From Flavobacteriaceae bacterium LSUCC0859 (lineage in GTDB: Bacteria; Bacteroidota; Bacteroidia; Flavobacteriales; Flavobacteriaceae), in the NCBI GenBank assembly GCA_022239325.1, contig JAKOGP010000003.1, forward strand, positions 1-64,000: DNA of 64,000 bases, given 5' to 3'. Shown here piece after piece: positions 1-11,030 of the stretch; positions within the stretch are counted from its first letter, which is position 1, and each line of letters begins with the position of its first letter. The position numbers were made by a program, and so were the translations under genes. Below the pieces are notes generated by a model. The model was not told the origin of the DNA. It searched no databases and saw nothing but the letters and a program-made list of their open reading frames with translations.

Positions 1-19
1 AGGTCGTTGCCTTTTTTAG

Positions 20-55
20 AGTCCCGAACACAACTGTGTTCGGGACTTTTTTTTT
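20..55 (+). terminator. Intrinsic terminator of an upstream gene outside the window
   Basis: A near-perfect inverted repeat (AGTCCCGAACACA against TGTGTTCGGGACT) closes on a tiny loop and is followed at once by nine T residues. This is a textbook Rho-independent terminator for a plus-strand gene that ends before the window. The next gene starts about 70 bases later and so has its own promoter. Confidence 0.88.
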
Positions 56-127
56 GGCATCGGCCAAAGGCCAAAGAAAGGGCAGATCGCTTAGAGATAT
101 AAAGTGGGAATGTCTATATTTATACTC

Positions 128-1246
128 ATGAACGTTCTAATTATTCCAGATAAATTCAAGGGGTCTTTAAGTTCTATAGAGGTGTCAGATGCTATAGAGA
201 AAGGTTTGTTAGCGGCCCAATATGAGCCACATCAAATTACCAAAATGCCTGCTTCAGATGGTGGAGATGGGTTTTTGGATGTTATTTCTCATTTTAAAAA
301 CGTTTCTATTTCTAATGTACAGAGTGTTGACGCTTTGCACAGACCTATTTTCTCCAATTATTTAGTAGATCCCTCTTCTTTAACCGCTTATGTGGAACTA
401 GCAGCTACAGTTGGTTTGTCTGGTCTGAATACGATTCAATTTAATAAGGCCTCTACCTACGGCTTGGGAATTCAAATATTAGACGCTTTGCATAAGGGGT
501 GTAAGACCATTTATGTGGGATTGGGTGGTAGTGCTTCTAATGATATTGGTTTTGGGATGTTAGAAGCAATGGGAGTTCATTTTTTAGATGCTTACGGAAA
601 TAAGCTTCACATTCACACTGGAATGCTTCACCAGATTAAGGGATTTCATATTCCTGAATCTTTAAAAAATCTATTAGAGGGCGTAAGCTTTTATGCAGTT
701 AATGACGTGACCAACCCACTTGTAGGAAAAGATGGAGCAACTCATACCTTTGGACCTCAGAAGGGTGCAACGCCACAAGATATTAGAAAAGTAGAGGCCT
801 CAGTTCATTATTTAATACATCATTTAAATTTTCCCTACCTACCAGATGAGAATGAACCTGGGTATGGTGCGGCTGGTGGAACCGCTTTTGGCTTGAAAAC
901 CTTTTTAAACGCTTCCTTTGTTAGCGGTTTTGATTTTTTATGTGAGATTACTCAATTAAAAAGCCATTTAAGTGCGGGTGTCTTTGATTACATCATTAGT
1001 GGGGAGGGATGTTTTGATCACACCTCGCTTCAGGGGAAATTGGTGGGTGGCTTAAAGGTACTTGCTGAGCAATACAATATTCCTTTGTTAATTGTTTGTG
1101 GACAGACTACCCATATACCCGATCTAGAAATTTCAAAAGATTTTAATGTCCTAGCTCTTTTAGATCCTACCATCAGTTTAGAATTTTGTATGAACAACAC
1201 CTCTCAGTTCATACAGGAACGTGTTTTTAATTATTTTAGATCATAG
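128..1246 (+). CDS. Glycerate kinase (GckA/GlxK family)
   Basis: The protein is expected to phosphorylate D-glycerate with ATP in the cytoplasm, feeding it into lower glycolysis. The N-terminus (MNVLIIPDKFKGSLSS) matches the family start, so the ATG at 128 is chosen over one eight codons upstream at 104. Family signatures seen are the SDGGDGF loop near residue 45, the glycine-rich GLGGSASNDIGFG near residue 135, and ISGEGCFDHTSLQGK near residue 290. The length of about 372 residues is normal. It lies one base before a GntP-type permease gene, which suggests a glycerate uptake and use operon. Whether the product is 2- or 3-phosphoglycerate cannot be told from sequence. Confidence 0.93.
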   Translation: MNVLIIPDKFKGSLSSIEVSDAIEKGLLAAQYEPHQITKMPASDGGDGFLDVISHFKNVSISNVQSVDALHRPIFSNYLVDPSSLTAYVELAATVGLSGLNTIQFNKASTYGLGIQILDALHKGCKTIYVGLGGSASNDIGFGMLEAMGVHFLDAYGNKLHIHTGMLHQIKGFHIPESLKNLLEGVSFYAVNDVTNPLVGKDGATHTFGPQKGATPQDIRKVEASVHYLIHHLNFPYLPDENEPGYGAAGGTAFGLKTFLNASFVSGFDFLCEITQLKSHLSAGVFDYIISGEGCFDHTSLQGKLVGGLKVLAEQYNIPLLIVCGQTTHIPDLEISKDFNVLALLDPTISLEFCMNNTSQFIQERVFNYFRS

Positions 1247-1247
1247 T

Positions 1248-2576
1248 ATGGAGCTTTTAATTATTGTCTTTGCCATCTGTTTTATTGTTTTGGGAACTTT
1301 AAAATTAAAGATAGACCCTTTTATCATGCTTATCTTAGCGGCCATTTTATGTGGTTTTGGATTTGGTATGCCCTCTACAGAACTACTTGATGTGATCACT
1401 AAAGGGTTCGGAAGTACCTTGTCTAGTATTGGGATTGTCATTGTTCTTGGGGCAATCATTGGTGTTTTTTTAGAAAAATCTAACGGAATTGATCAGATTG
1501 TTTCTGTCCTATTTAAGTTTTTTGGAGTAAAGAGATCTGGTCTCATGCTTAATGTTGCAGGTTTTATAACGGCTATTCCTGTTTTTTGTGACGCGGCCTT
1601 TGTGATTTTGTCTGCTATTCCTAAAGAGTTGTCAAAGAAAACAGGGATATCCCTTAGTTTTTATGGGGTAGCATTGGCTACAGGTTTATACGCAGCCCAT
1701 GTTTTTATACCTCCTACGCCGGGGCCACTTGCTGCTGCTGCTATTTTACAGACCCCTTTGTCTAGTGTATTGGGATATGGCCTTGTAGTTTCTATTCCAG
1801 TTTCTCTTTGTGGGTATTTTTTCTCCTTTTTTTTTAATAAGAAAGTCCCTTCCCAAGGTATCTATAAGACTAAAGTTTCACTTTTTACATCTAAAGAAGC
1901 AAAGAAATTACCTAAATATGCCATTACCTCCTTTTTGCCCATTTTAGTTCCTATTATTCTAATAGGAGTATCTTCTTTTTATAAAGTAGATGCTGGCGAA
2001 AAAGATGCTATAATTTCTTCTATTTTATTTTTAGGTCATCCTGTTGTAGCTACGCTATTTGGTGTATTGGTTTCTTTTGCCATTTCAAAAAAGGAAACAA
2101 AAGAAAAACGGTCTCATTGGGTTTTAGAGGCTATTACTCAGGCTGGTGTTATTATCTTAATCACTGGAGCAGGTGGTGCTTTTGGTGCTGTTTTAAAATC
2201 TTTAAACCTATCAGAATTCGTTTCCTTCAGCAGTAATTCTCCATATTTAGGTTTGCTAATGGCTTTTGGTTTTGCAGCTCTTATTAAGACTGCACAAGGC
2301 TCTTCTACAGTGTCTATACTTACTACTTCTGCATTTATGCTTCCTTTGCTAGCTGTTTTGGGCTTGTCTAGTGACATAGGAAGGTGTATGACTGTTTTAG
2401 CTATAGGTTCTGGGGCTATGACCCTATCACATATTAATGATAGTTACTTTTGGGTAGTTACCAAAAGCTTGGGGTTAGAGGTAAAAGAAGGAATGTATTC
2501 CTTTAGTTTGGCTACTTTTTTTCAAGGAATAACAGGTATTGTAGTGGTGTTGTTGTTGTATTATTTTCTACAATAG
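1248..2576 (+). CDS. GntP family proton symporter, probable glycerate or sugar-acid permease
   Basis: This is an inner-membrane protein of about 442 residues made almost entirely of hydrophobic segments, with GntP-family motifs such as FCDAAFVIL near residue 105 and HVFIPPTPGPLAAA near residue 145. GntP proteins import gluconate and related sugar acids with protons. The start at 1248 is one base after the glycerate kinase stop, so the two are almost certainly co-transcribed. By context D-glycerate is the likeliest substrate; this is inference. The gene runs to within nine bases of the convergent DUF6095 gene, leaving no room for a separate terminator. Confidence 0.88.
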   Translation: MELLIIVFAICFIVLGTLKLKIDPFIMLILAAILCGFGFGMPSTELLDVITKGFGSTLSSIGIVIVLGAIIGVFLEKSNGIDQIVSVLFKFFGVKRSGLMLNVAGFITAIPVFCDAAFVILSAIPKELSKKTGISLSFYGVALATGLYAAHVFIPPTPGPLAAAAILQTPLSSVLGYGLVVSIPVSLCGYFFSFFFNKKVPSQGIYKTKVSLFTSKEAKKLPKYAITSFLPILVPIILIGVSSFYKVDAGEKDAIISSILFLGHPVVATLFGVLVSFAISKKETKEKRSHWVLEAITQAGVIILITGAGGAFGAVLKSLNLSEFVSFSSNSPYLGLLMAFGFAALIKTAQGSSTVSILTTSAFMLPLLAVLGLSSDIGRCMTVLAIGSGAMTLSHINDSYFWVVTKSLGLEVKEGMYSFSLATFFQGITGIVVVLLLYYFLQ

Positions 2577-2585
2577 TTTTTGCTT

Positions 2586-2816
2586 TTATTCACTTTCATC
2601 GAAAAAGGCGGCTGTGATGGTCTTCACACTTAAAAATCCTAAGGCTATAGCTGCGGCAGCACAAATAATTCCAAAAATGAGGACCGGAATATACAGTGGG
2701 TGCTCACTATTTTTAAAGGCCTGATAAATGCCAAAGGGGGCTACAAACATAAGGACTACGGTACCTATAAGATAGCGTAGTCCTAAGTATAAAGTATCTC
2801 TGTTGGTTTTTGCCAA
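2586..2816 (-). CDS. DUF6095 family small membrane protein
   Basis: This 76-residue protein has two clear membrane segments (about residues 12-31 and 42-64) with a short charged tail. It resembles the flavobacterial family of unknown function DUF6095, recalled by pattern and not searched. It starts three bases after the stop of the isocitrate dehydrogenase gene on the same strand and is probably co-transcribed with it. No function is assigned. Confidence 0.7.
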   Translation of the reverse strand: MAKTNRDTLYLGLRYLIGTVVLMFVAPFGIYQAFKNSEHPLYIPVLIFGIICAAAAIALGFLSVKTITAAFFDESE

Positions 2817-2819
2817 AGA

Positions 2820-5069
<2,250 letters not shown>

Positions 5070-5087
5070 TTAAGGCTGCTATTATTC

Positions 5088-5119
5088 AAAAAAACACCCA
5101 TAACAATTTGTTATGGGTG
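5088..5119 (-). terminator. Terminator downstream of rplS
   Basis: An inverted repeat CACCCATAAC / GTTATGGGTG with a five-base loop lies 27 bases past the rplS stop. On the minus strand it is followed by a run of seven T residues. It separates rplS from the icd promoter. Confidence 0.82.
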
Positions 5120-5145
5120 CTTATATTTTGTTAAAAAAAATGGTG

Positions 5146-5496
5146 TTAAGAACGAACTTCCTTAATACGTGCTTTTTTTCCAGTGAGTTCTCTGAAGTAG
5201 AATATTCTAGATCTACGAACTTTTCCTTTTTTGTTTATTTCGATTTTCTGTAATGCAGGTAAATTCACTGGGAAGATTCTCTCTACTCCAATGGTTCCAG
5301 ACATTTTTCTAATAGTAAAAGTCTCTGTAGCTCCAGATCCTCTTCTTTGAATTACAACACCTCTAAAAAACTGAGTTCTTGTTTTTTCACCCTCCTTAAT
5401 CTCGTAGTATACAGTAATGGTGTCTCCGGCTGAGAATTTTGGGAAATCTTTTTTTTGAACGAATTCGTCCTGAACAAATTTTACTAATGCTTCCAT
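5146..5496 (-). CDS. rplS: 50S ribosomal protein L19
   Basis: This is a 116-residue ribosomal protein of the large subunit that sits at the 30S-50S interface. Family signatures are FSAGDTITVYYEIKEG near residue 21, FRGVVIQRRG near residue 45, and TIGVERIFPVNLP near residue 68, followed by a basic C-terminal half. It has its own -7 box about 75 bases upstream, a structured leader, and a strong downstream terminator, so it appears to be monocistronic. The neighbouring trmD is a common partner of rplS, but here it precedes rplS and has a separate promoter. Confidence 0.97.
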   Translation of the reverse strand: MEALVKFVQDEFVQKKDFPKFSAGDTITVYYEIKEGEKTRTQFFRGVVIQRRGSGATETFTIRKMSGTIGVERIFPVNLPALQKIEINKKGKVRRSRIFYFRELTGKKARIKEVRS

Positions 5497-5527
5497 AGTA
5501 AGGTTTAACTTAAAAATGAATTAAAAA

Positions 5528-5555
5528 CAACATTCACGTATCTCGTCAGAGGTTG
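5528..5555 (-). promoter_or_regulatory. Candidate ribosomal-protein leader structure upstream of rplS
   Basis: Between the predicted transcription start (about 5563) and the rplS ATG the RNA can fold so that CAAC pairs with GUUG, enclosing a CUC-UGAC-GAG hairpin, with a ten-base bulge (AUACGUGAAU) on the 3' side only. A hairpin with a one-sided conserved bulge is typical of autoregulatory ribosomal-protein leaders. An L19 leader has, to my recollection, been proposed for Flavobacteria, but I cannot compare this one with that model. Confidence 0.4.
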
Positions 5556-5569
5556 GATTTAATGGACTG

Positions 5570-5577
5570 CAAAAATA
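5570..5577 (-). promoter_or_regulatory. Predicted rplS promoter, -7 box
   Basis: The minus strand reads TATTTTTG, matching TAnnTTTG exactly. It would start a transcript near 5563 with a leader of about 65 bases, long for this window, which agrees with a regulatory leader in front of rplS. Confidence 0.5.
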
Positions 5578-5614
5578 GTATTATTCTAATATATAGACAA
5601 CTAAATATTATTTT

Positions 5615-6289
5615 TTATTCTAAAAGATCGGGCCTTCGTTCTTGGGTCCTCTCTAAAGCAGATTTTTCTCTCCATGCTTCAATTTTTCCAAAATCGCCAC
5701 TGGTCAAAACTTCAGGCACTTTTAGCCCTTTGTATTCTGCTGGTCTTGTGTATACAGCGGGAGCTAACAAATTATCTTGAAAACTGTCTGTTAGGGCAGA
5801 GGTCTCATTGTTTAGCACTCCAGGAATGAGTCTAATTATAGTGTCACAGAGAATACCTGCAGCGAGTTCTCCACCAGAAAGCACATAATCTCCAATAGAA
5901 ATTTCTTTCGTAATGAGTAAGTCTCTAACCCTTTGGTCTACACCTTTATAATGGCCACATAAAATAATAATATTGCCGCTTAGAGAAATGCTGTTGGCCA
6001 TGCTTTGGTTTAGTGTTTCCCCATCTGGAGTCATATAAATGATATGGTCGTAGTGACGTTCCAACTTTAATTTACTTATGCATTTGTCAATGGGCTCTAT
6101 CATCATAACCATACCAGCACCACCCCCGTATTGATAGTCGTCAATCTGATTGTAAGACAGCTCTGTATAGTCTCTTAAATTGTGAAAGTGAACAGAGACC
6201 AATTGTTTTTCAATAGCTCTTTTCATGATGGAAGCCTCAAATGGACTTTTGAGCAATTCGGGAAGTACCGTAATAATGTCTATACGCAT
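5615..6289 (-). CDS. trmD: tRNA (guanine-N1)-methyltransferase TrmD
   Basis: TrmD methylates G37 of tRNAs that read CNN codons, using S-adenosylmethionine, and prevents frameshifting. The SPOUT fold signatures are visible: YGGGAGMVM near residue 53, an [13 protein letters not shown] loop near residue 108, and [11 protein letters not shown] near residue 130, which form the deep trefoil knot around the cofactor. The length of 224 residues is normal. A -7 box lies 23-30 bases upstream of the ATG. Confidence 0.96.
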   Translation of the reverse strand: MRIDIITVLPELLKSPFEASIMKRAIEKQLVSVHFHNLRDYTELSYNQIDDYQYGGGAGMVMMIEPIDKCISKLKLERHYDHIIYMTPDGETLNQSMANSISLSGNIIILCGHYKGVDQRVRDLLITKEISIGDYVLSGGELAAGILCDTIIRLIPGVLNNETSALTDSFQDNLLAPAVYTRPAEYKGLKVPEVLTSGDFGKIEAWREKSALERTQERRPDLLE

Positions 6290-6311
6290 AGTAGAAATGA
6301 TTTCCGGTGGC

Positions 6312-6319
6312 CAAAGGTA
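6312..6319 (-). promoter_or_regulatory. Predicted trmD promoter, -7 box
   Basis: The minus strand reads TACCTTTG, an exact TAnnTTTG match, placing the transcript start about 17 bases before the trmD ATG. Confidence 0.5.
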
Positions 6320-6384
6320 AGGATATTTATGCTACGGGTGCTTTTAAAATTGTCTCACAAAAGTATTGTTTTTCGGAGTCTGGT

Positions 6385-7041
6385 TTATTTTTTAAAACCT
6401 TTCTGAGATTCTCTTTTGTCCTTAGAGGTGTTTGAGGGCAGTAGTTTTTCTAGATCTAGAATTTGTCTGCTGAGCTTTTGCTCTCTACTCAGAGATTTTT
6501 TAACAAAAATATGCAGTTCTTCTTGGGCCATCTCTTTTTCTCCTAGGAGGTTTTTCTGTATGCGCTGTGAACCTAGGAGTTTTTTTGTCAGAAAAAAAAG
6601 GGCTAAAATAGTTGTAGTAAAGAACATCCAGAAAAACCAAATAAAACTTTGGGTGTCTATTTTTAATCCTAGAATGGAGGTGGTTTTAAGACTGCTGCTA
6701 AGTTCCTGATTGCTTGCAAGTAGTCTAGATATTCTTTTTTGTGAATCTTCATTTTCTTTTAGAGCGCTAAACAATGCCTTTTCTGTTTGCTCTATAGTTT
6801 GTTTGTATTGCGCTACACTATCTTGAAGGTGCTCTTTAAAAGCTAAGAGGTATCTTTTTTTTATGACCTCAAATGGAATACTGTCTGTGGTGTAGTCTGC
6901 ACCCTGTTCTAGGATGTATTCTATTTGTAGTATTAAGCGGTTGTCCAGCTCTCTTTTACTTCGTTCAATGTCATTTTGAGTTTGCCCAACAGAGATTTGT
7001 AAACAGCAAAAACTCAGAAAACATAAAAGGGTTTTCATGGT
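6385..7041 (-). CDS. Exported membrane-anchored coiled-coil protein of unknown function
   Basis: The protein of about 218 residues starts with a signal peptide (MKTLLCFLSFCCLQISVGQTQ), continues into a charged helical region rich in E, K and Q (about residues 70-120), has one strong membrane segment rich in F and W (about residues 128-150), and ends in a second charged helix. The start at 7041 places the signal peptide at the N-terminus; the ATG at 7059 would add six residues. In flavobacterial genomes similar proteins next to trmD sometimes carry a tRNA methyltransferase name by neighbour transfer, but nothing here resembles a methyltransferase. Confidence 0.75.
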   Translation of the reverse strand, partial: TMKTLLCFLSFCCLQISVGQTQNDIERSKRELDNRLILQIEYILEQGADYTTDSIPFEVIKKRYLLAFKEHLQDSVAQYKQTIEQTEKALFSALKENEDSQKRISRLLASNQELSSSLKTTSILGLKIDTQSFIWFFWMFFTTTILALFFLTKKLLGSQRIQKNLLGEKEMAQEELHIFVKKSLSREQKLSRQILDLEKLLPSNTSKDKRESQKGFKK

Positions 7042-7115
7042 TTTAATTTTAGTTCCCAATAAATATAAACTAAAATGAAAAACTGTGAAAACCCTAGGTT
7101 ATGAATGGAGTATCT

Positions 7116-8495
7116 TTATTGGAATATAAGACGTTCTTTCTCTCCTGCTTCGTTTATCATGCTCATACTGGTTCTTTGGTATCTATTGATTTGGTCGAAG
7201 AGTTTTTGAGCTGTTTCAATATTTTTAACCTCTTGGTCATCAATGGCTGTTACTACCTTACCAATTAAGCCGTAATTTTTATATTGAGGAGGTACATTGA
7301 TTATTTTTACGCCCTTTTTAGTTTTAAATATTTCCTCGTCTTCTTTGCTTAAATTTTTTACTGTAAAACCTATTTTTGGTAGCATTAGACTTTGTTTTTC
7401 TAGAAGCGTCACTTGCTTTTTTATACGCTCCCCTTCCCTAGAGATGGATAGTTCTACTTGATCATAGGGTCTCTTTGAAGATAAGTATCCTGTTAGGTCT
7501 GAGAATTTTCTAATCTTGAGGTAGTCAATCTGTTTTATAATATCCCCTTCTTTTAGTCCGGCTTTTTCTGCTGCACTTGCTTCTTCTACACTCGAAATGT
7601 AAACCCCTTCAAGGTCTTCCACTCCATATTCTTCATTCAAAACTTCTTTTGAGGTGATCGCAGAGATACCTAAGACTGCGGTCTTTACTGCACCGTATTC
7701 CATTATATCTCCCACTACTTTATTAGCTATATTGCTTGGCACAGCAAAGGAGTAGCCCATATAGGAGCCAGAATTAGTGCTTATGGCTGTATTTATTCCA
7801 ATTAAGTCTCCACGGGTGTTAACTAGTGCACCACCACTATTCCCTGGATTTACAGCTGCGTCTGTTTGAATGAATGATTGGTTTTTACCGAGCTCTCTGG
7901 CTTTTGCGCTAATAATACCAGCGGTGACCGTAGAAGTTAGGTTAAAGGGGTTCCCTACTGCCAACACCCATTCTCCGATTTTTGCCATGTCAGAGTCACC
8001 AAAACTCAAGTAGGGTAGAGGCTCTTCTGTTTCAATTTTCAATAGTGCAATGTCGGTATTGGAATCTGACCCTATGATTTTAGCTTTGTATGTACTGTTG
8101 TTGTTTAGTGTTACGGAAAGTTCGGTGGCTTTGTCAATAACGTGATGGTTAGTAACAATATAGCCATCGGGAGATATGATTACACCGGAGCCAGAACCCA
8201 ATTGAGGAGTAGATTTGTATTGATAGCCGTAGAAGTATTCAAAAATTTTATTGGGAGTTCCCTCTTTAATGTTTTTTACATGAACTACAGCATGAATTGT
8301 TTTCTCTGCTGCCAGATTAAAATCACTTAAAGGTTCATTAGTGCTTAATACATTATAATTCACCTCACTTAATGGAGTAGGTGGTGTGCTTATTTCCATT
8401 TTTAAGGAGGATGTTTTATTCGTGTAGTTAAAAAGAACCAGAGATAAAATAGCTCCTAAAAATGCTGAAATGGTAAGTGGAAGTATTTTTTTCAT
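7116..8495 (-). CDS. HtrA/DegP family periplasmic serine protease with PDZ domains
   Basis: This envelope protease degrades or refolds damaged proteins. It has an N-terminal membrane anchor (about residues 3-23), a trypsin-like domain with His118 (TNHHVI), Asp148 (SNTDIALL) and Ser220 (NPGNSGG), a first PDZ domain (about residues 275-355), and a shorter second PDZ-like segment at the end (about 370-455). The length of 459 is typical for Bacteroidota HtrA. A -7 box sits just upstream, so it forms its own transcription unit, divergent from dapF. Confidence 0.94.
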   Translation of the reverse strand: MKKILPLTISAFLGAILSLVLFNYTNKTSSLKMEISTPPTPLSEVNYNVLSTNEPLSDFNLAAEKTIHAVVHVKNIKEGTPNKIFEYFYGYQYKSTPQLGSGSGVIISPDGYIVTNHHVIDKATELSVTLNNNSTYKAKIIGSDSNTDIALLKIETEEPLPYLSFGDSDMAKIGEWVLAVGNPFNLTSTVTAGIISAKARELGKNQSFIQTDAAVNPGNSGGALVNTRGDLIGINTAISTNSGSYMGYSFAVPSNIANKVVGDIMEYGAVKTAVLGISAITSKEVLNEEYGVEDLEGVYISSVEEASAAEKAGLKEGDIIKQIDYLKIRKFSDLTGYLSSKRPYDQVELSISREGERIKKQVTLLEKQSLMLPKIGFTVKNLSKEDEEIFKTKKGVKIINVPPQYKNYGLIGKVVTAIDDQEVKNIETAQKLFDQINRYQRTSMSMINEAGEKERLIFQ

Positions 8496-8519
8496 GAGTA
8501 AATATTTTTAATTACACCT

Positions 8520-8527
8520 CAAAATTA
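8520..8527 (-). promoter_or_regulatory. Predicted htrA promoter, -7 box
   Basis: The minus strand reads TAATTTTG, an exact TAnnTTTG match. Transcription would begin near 8513, about 18 bases before the ATG of the HtrA gene. Confidence 0.5.
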
Positions 8528-8596
8528 TATAACTACAACAAACTAATCTTGAATTTTAACGACCCTTTAACGGCTAAAAAAAACTTAATAAATGGC

Positions 8597-8604
8597 TATA
8601 TTTG
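8597..8604 (+). promoter_or_regulatory. Predicted dapF promoter, -7 box
   Basis: TATATTTG matches TAnnTTTG. It lies 16 bases before the ATG at 8621, which supports that start over the ATG at 8549 (24 codons upstream), since the latter would lie upstream of the predicted transcript start. Confidence 0.55.
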
Positions 8605-8620
8605 TGTCATACTTTTTAAA

Positions 8621-9406
8621 ATGAATGTAGCCTTTAGTAAATATCAAGGAACTGGAAATGATTTTGTGATCATTGACAATCGGGATTTGACTTTTCCCAA
8701 AGAAAATCACAATTTAATTCGGGTTTTATGTGACAGACGCTTTGGAATTGGCGCGGATGGTCTTATGCTTTTAGAAGCGGAACCTGGATATGATTTTAAA
8801 ATGATTTATTTTAATTCAGATGGTCACCAAAGTAGTATGTGTGGAAATGGAGGGCGCTGTCTGGTGGCATTTGCAAAAAAAATAGGTTTAATTTCATCTA
8901 AAGCTTTTTTTTTAGCTCCTGACGGCCCTCATAGCGCTCATTTTCATGGGGAAGAAGTTTGTCTGGGAATGTCTGATGTAAGTGAGGTGTCCAAAAAGAA
9001 TGAGACCTTTTTTCTGGACACAGGTTCTCCACATCATGTTCAATTTGTTTCAGATTTAGACCTTCTAGATGTAAAAAAGGAGGGACTCAAACTAAGATAT
9101 GGTCTCTATGGTGCTACAGGGGCTAATATTAATTTTGTCTCTACGCTACCCCTCGGATTTAAAATGAGAACCTACGAGCGTGGTGTAGAAGACGAAACAC
9201 TTTCATGTGGGACCGGTGTTACAGCAGTAGCCATATCTATTTATGAGCAAAACCCAAATCAATCCCTTCCCATTCTTATTCAAACCCTTGGTGGGGAATT
9301 AAAGGTGCACTTTATTAAGAGTAAAAGCGCGTATACAGACATTGTATTGCAGGGCCCAGCTCAGTTTGTTTTTGAAGGTAATTTTAAAATAGATGAGATA
9401 TCTTAG
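8621..9406 (+). CDS. dapF: Diaminopimelate epimerase
   Basis: DapF interconverts LL- and meso-diaminopimelate, the last step before lysine and the cross-linking residue of peptidoglycan. The family start (MNVAFSKYQGTGNDFVIID) fixes the ATG at 8621. The two catalytic cysteines are seen in SSMCGNGGRC near residue 72 and in ETLSCGTGVTA near residue 194. The length of about 261 residues is normal. The gene overlaps the downstream acetyltransferase by 14 bases, so translation is probably coupled. Confidence 0.96.
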   Translation: MNVAFSKYQGTGNDFVIIDNRDLTFPKENHNLIRVLCDRRFGIGADGLMLLEAEPGYDFKMIYFNSDGHQSSMCGNGGRCLVAFAKKIGLISSKAFFLAPDGPHSAHFHGEEVCLGMSDVSEVSKKNETFFLDTGSPHHVQFVSDLDLLDVKKEGLKLRYGLYGATGANINFVSTLPLGFKMRTYERGVEDETLSCGTGVTAVAISIYEQNPNQSLPILIQTLGGELKVHFIKSKSAYTDIVLQGPAQFVFEGNFKIDEIS

Positions 9407-9887
9407 ATCCTTAAGGTCTTCAGATCTTCAATTCCTAGAAACCGTTGAAAACAATCCTGATTTTATGAAATATGGAGCGTTTCATTTGCCTTTTACAAGG
9501 GCGCAATTGAGCGACTTTATTAAGAATTCACATCAGAATATACGAAAATCCAAACAGTACAGGTATGTGATTGAATATCAGGAAAAAGCTGTTGGTTTTT
9601 TAGATATATTTGATTACGAATCTAAATTAAATTCAGCATTTGTAGGAATTATTGTAATACCAAGCCATAGAAAAATGAATGTTGCCTACGAATCTTTATT
9701 AGAATTAGAAACCATATGTAAAAGGGATTGGGGCATTATTCTCCTCAGGGCTCAAGTAGCCAGTGATAATTTACCCAGTCTAAAATTGTTTAAAAAGTTA
9801 AATTACAAAAAGGCTCAAAATACAGATACAAGTATTTTTTCAAGCACAAACAAAGCTTTATTTTTATTTGAAAAAGCACTTATATGA
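9393..9887 (+). CDS. GNAT family N-acetyltransferase
   Basis: This 164-residue protein has the RimJ/RimL/SpeG-like GNAT layout: an N-terminal YLRSLRSSDLQFLE segment, a central beta strand pair ending in AFVGIIVIPSHRKMN (about residues 85-100, the acetyl-CoA loop region), and a C-terminal LRAQVASDNLPSLKLFKKLNYKK segment shared with these enzymes. The substrate is unknown. It overlaps dapF upstream and mltG downstream by a few bases, forming a tight envelope-related operon. Confidence 0.82.
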   Translation: MRYLRSLRSSDLQFLETVENNPDFMKYGAFHLPFTRAQLSDFIKNSHQNIRKSKQYRYVIEYQEKAVGFLDIFDYESKLNSAFVGIIVIPSHRKMNVAYESLLELETICKRDWGIILLRAQVASDNLPSLKLFKKLNYKKAQNTDTSIFSSTNKALFLFEKALI

Positions 9888-10930
9888 TTTATAGAAAAAA
9901 GATTTTATTGGGTTTAGTTCTTTTTGTTTTTATGGCTGGGGCGCTATTTAGTGCTTATGTTTATAGGTCTATTTTTAGCTCAAATACCTCATTTGAAGAT
10001 GAAAGTGTAGCGATTTATATATCTACCGCTGCCGAGCCAGGTCGCTTGTCCCGTGCTTTGTTTCCTTTTTTAGAAAACACCAACACTTTTTTAAAGGTGG
10101 CCAAACAAAAAGGATATTTAGCTCAGGTTAGAGGAGGTAAGTTCATTATCAAGAAGGGGATGAGTAATAATGATATTGTTAATGTACTGCGGTCTAAACC
10201 AGAAACGGTTCAGGTATCTTTTAATAATGTAGAGCGCTTAGAGAATTTAGCCGCTAAGGTTTCTAAGCTTATTGAACCAGATAGTACCCAATTAATGAAT
10301 GCTTTTTTAGACGAAAGGTTTTTTTTAGAAAATGAATTCTCAAAAGCCACAGCACTGTCCATGTATATTCCCAACACATACGATTTCTTTTGGAATACAT
10401 CTGCAGATGGCTTTAGAGATAGAATGTTAAAAGAATATCGAATATTCTGGAACGAAAAAAGAATGCAGCAAGCTGCGGATATTGGCCTAAGCCCTTTAGA
10501 GGTTTCTAGTTTAGCTGCTATAGTTCACAAGGAGTCTGTGAAGAAGGACGAACGTCCAAGAGTGGCTGGTGTGTATCTCAATAGACTTAAAAAGAATATA
10601 AAATTACAGGCAGACCCTACGGTTATTTTTGCGCTAAAACACACTCAAAAAGACTTTAATCAGATCATTAACAGAGTGCTTTACAAAGATTTAAAAATTA
10701 ATTCTCCATATAATACATATAAATATAAAGGCTTGCCGCCTGGCCCAATTTTTATGGCAGATATTTCTGCTATAGATGCTGTTTTATATCCTGAAAAGCA
10801 TGATTTCATATTTTTTGTAGCAGACACGAGTCGTTTTGGGTATCATATTTTTGCCAAAACTTTAAGGCAACACAACCGGAACAAAAGGCAATATGTGCGT
10901 TGGCTTAACGAAAGAAATATCAGTAGGTAA
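9884..10930 (+). CDS. mltG: Endolytic peptidoglycan transglycosylase MltG
   Basis: MltG (YceG) cleaves nascent glycan strands at the inner membrane and is thought to end their elongation. The protein has one N-terminal membrane anchor (about residues 7-27), a LysM-like region, and the catalytic part with AIVHKESVKKDERPRVAGVY near residue 212, whose glutamate is the expected catalytic acid, then LQADPTVIFAL and YKGLPPGPI. The length of 348 is typical. It starts within the last bases of the acetyltransferase gene. An inverted repeat spans its stop codon. Confidence 0.95.
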   Translation: MIYRKKILLGLVLFVFMAGALFSAYVYRSIFSSNTSFEDESVAIYISTAAEPGRLSRALFPFLENTNTFLKVAKQKGYLAQVRGGKFIIKKGMSNNDIVNVLRSKPETVQVSFNNVERLENLAAKVSKLIEPDSTQLMNAFLDERFFLENEFSKATALSMYIPNTYDFFWNTSADGFRDRMLKEYRIFWNEKRMQQAADIGLSPLEVSSLAAIVHKESVKKDERPRVAGVYLNRLKKNIKLQADPTVIFALKHTQKDFNQIINRVLYKDLKINSPYNTYKYKGLPPGPIFMADISAIDAVLYPEKHDFIFFVADTSRFGYHIFAKTLRQHNRNKRQYVRWLNERNISR

Positions 10931-10982
10931 TTATCTAATTACCTATTTATGAGAACTTTAACATTAAAAAATAAAATATTCG

Positions 10983-10990
10983 TATATTTG
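10983..10990 (+). promoter_or_regulatory. Predicted promoter of the transglycosylase-like gene, -7 box
   Basis: TATATTTG matches TAnnTTTG. The predicted leader of about 35 bases includes a short inverted repeat (TAGCAGT / ACTGCTA, 11001-11017) just before the ATG at 11031. Confidence 0.5.
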
Positions 10991-11030
10991 CAAAAAAATT
11001 TAGCAGTTGAACTGCTATTAAAACATATTT

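Noticed and set aside
10924-10945. Inverted repeat at the mltG stop codon as a terminator
   Set aside because: The stem is A+T-rich (TAGGTAATTA) and is followed by only three T residues, so termination is doubtful.
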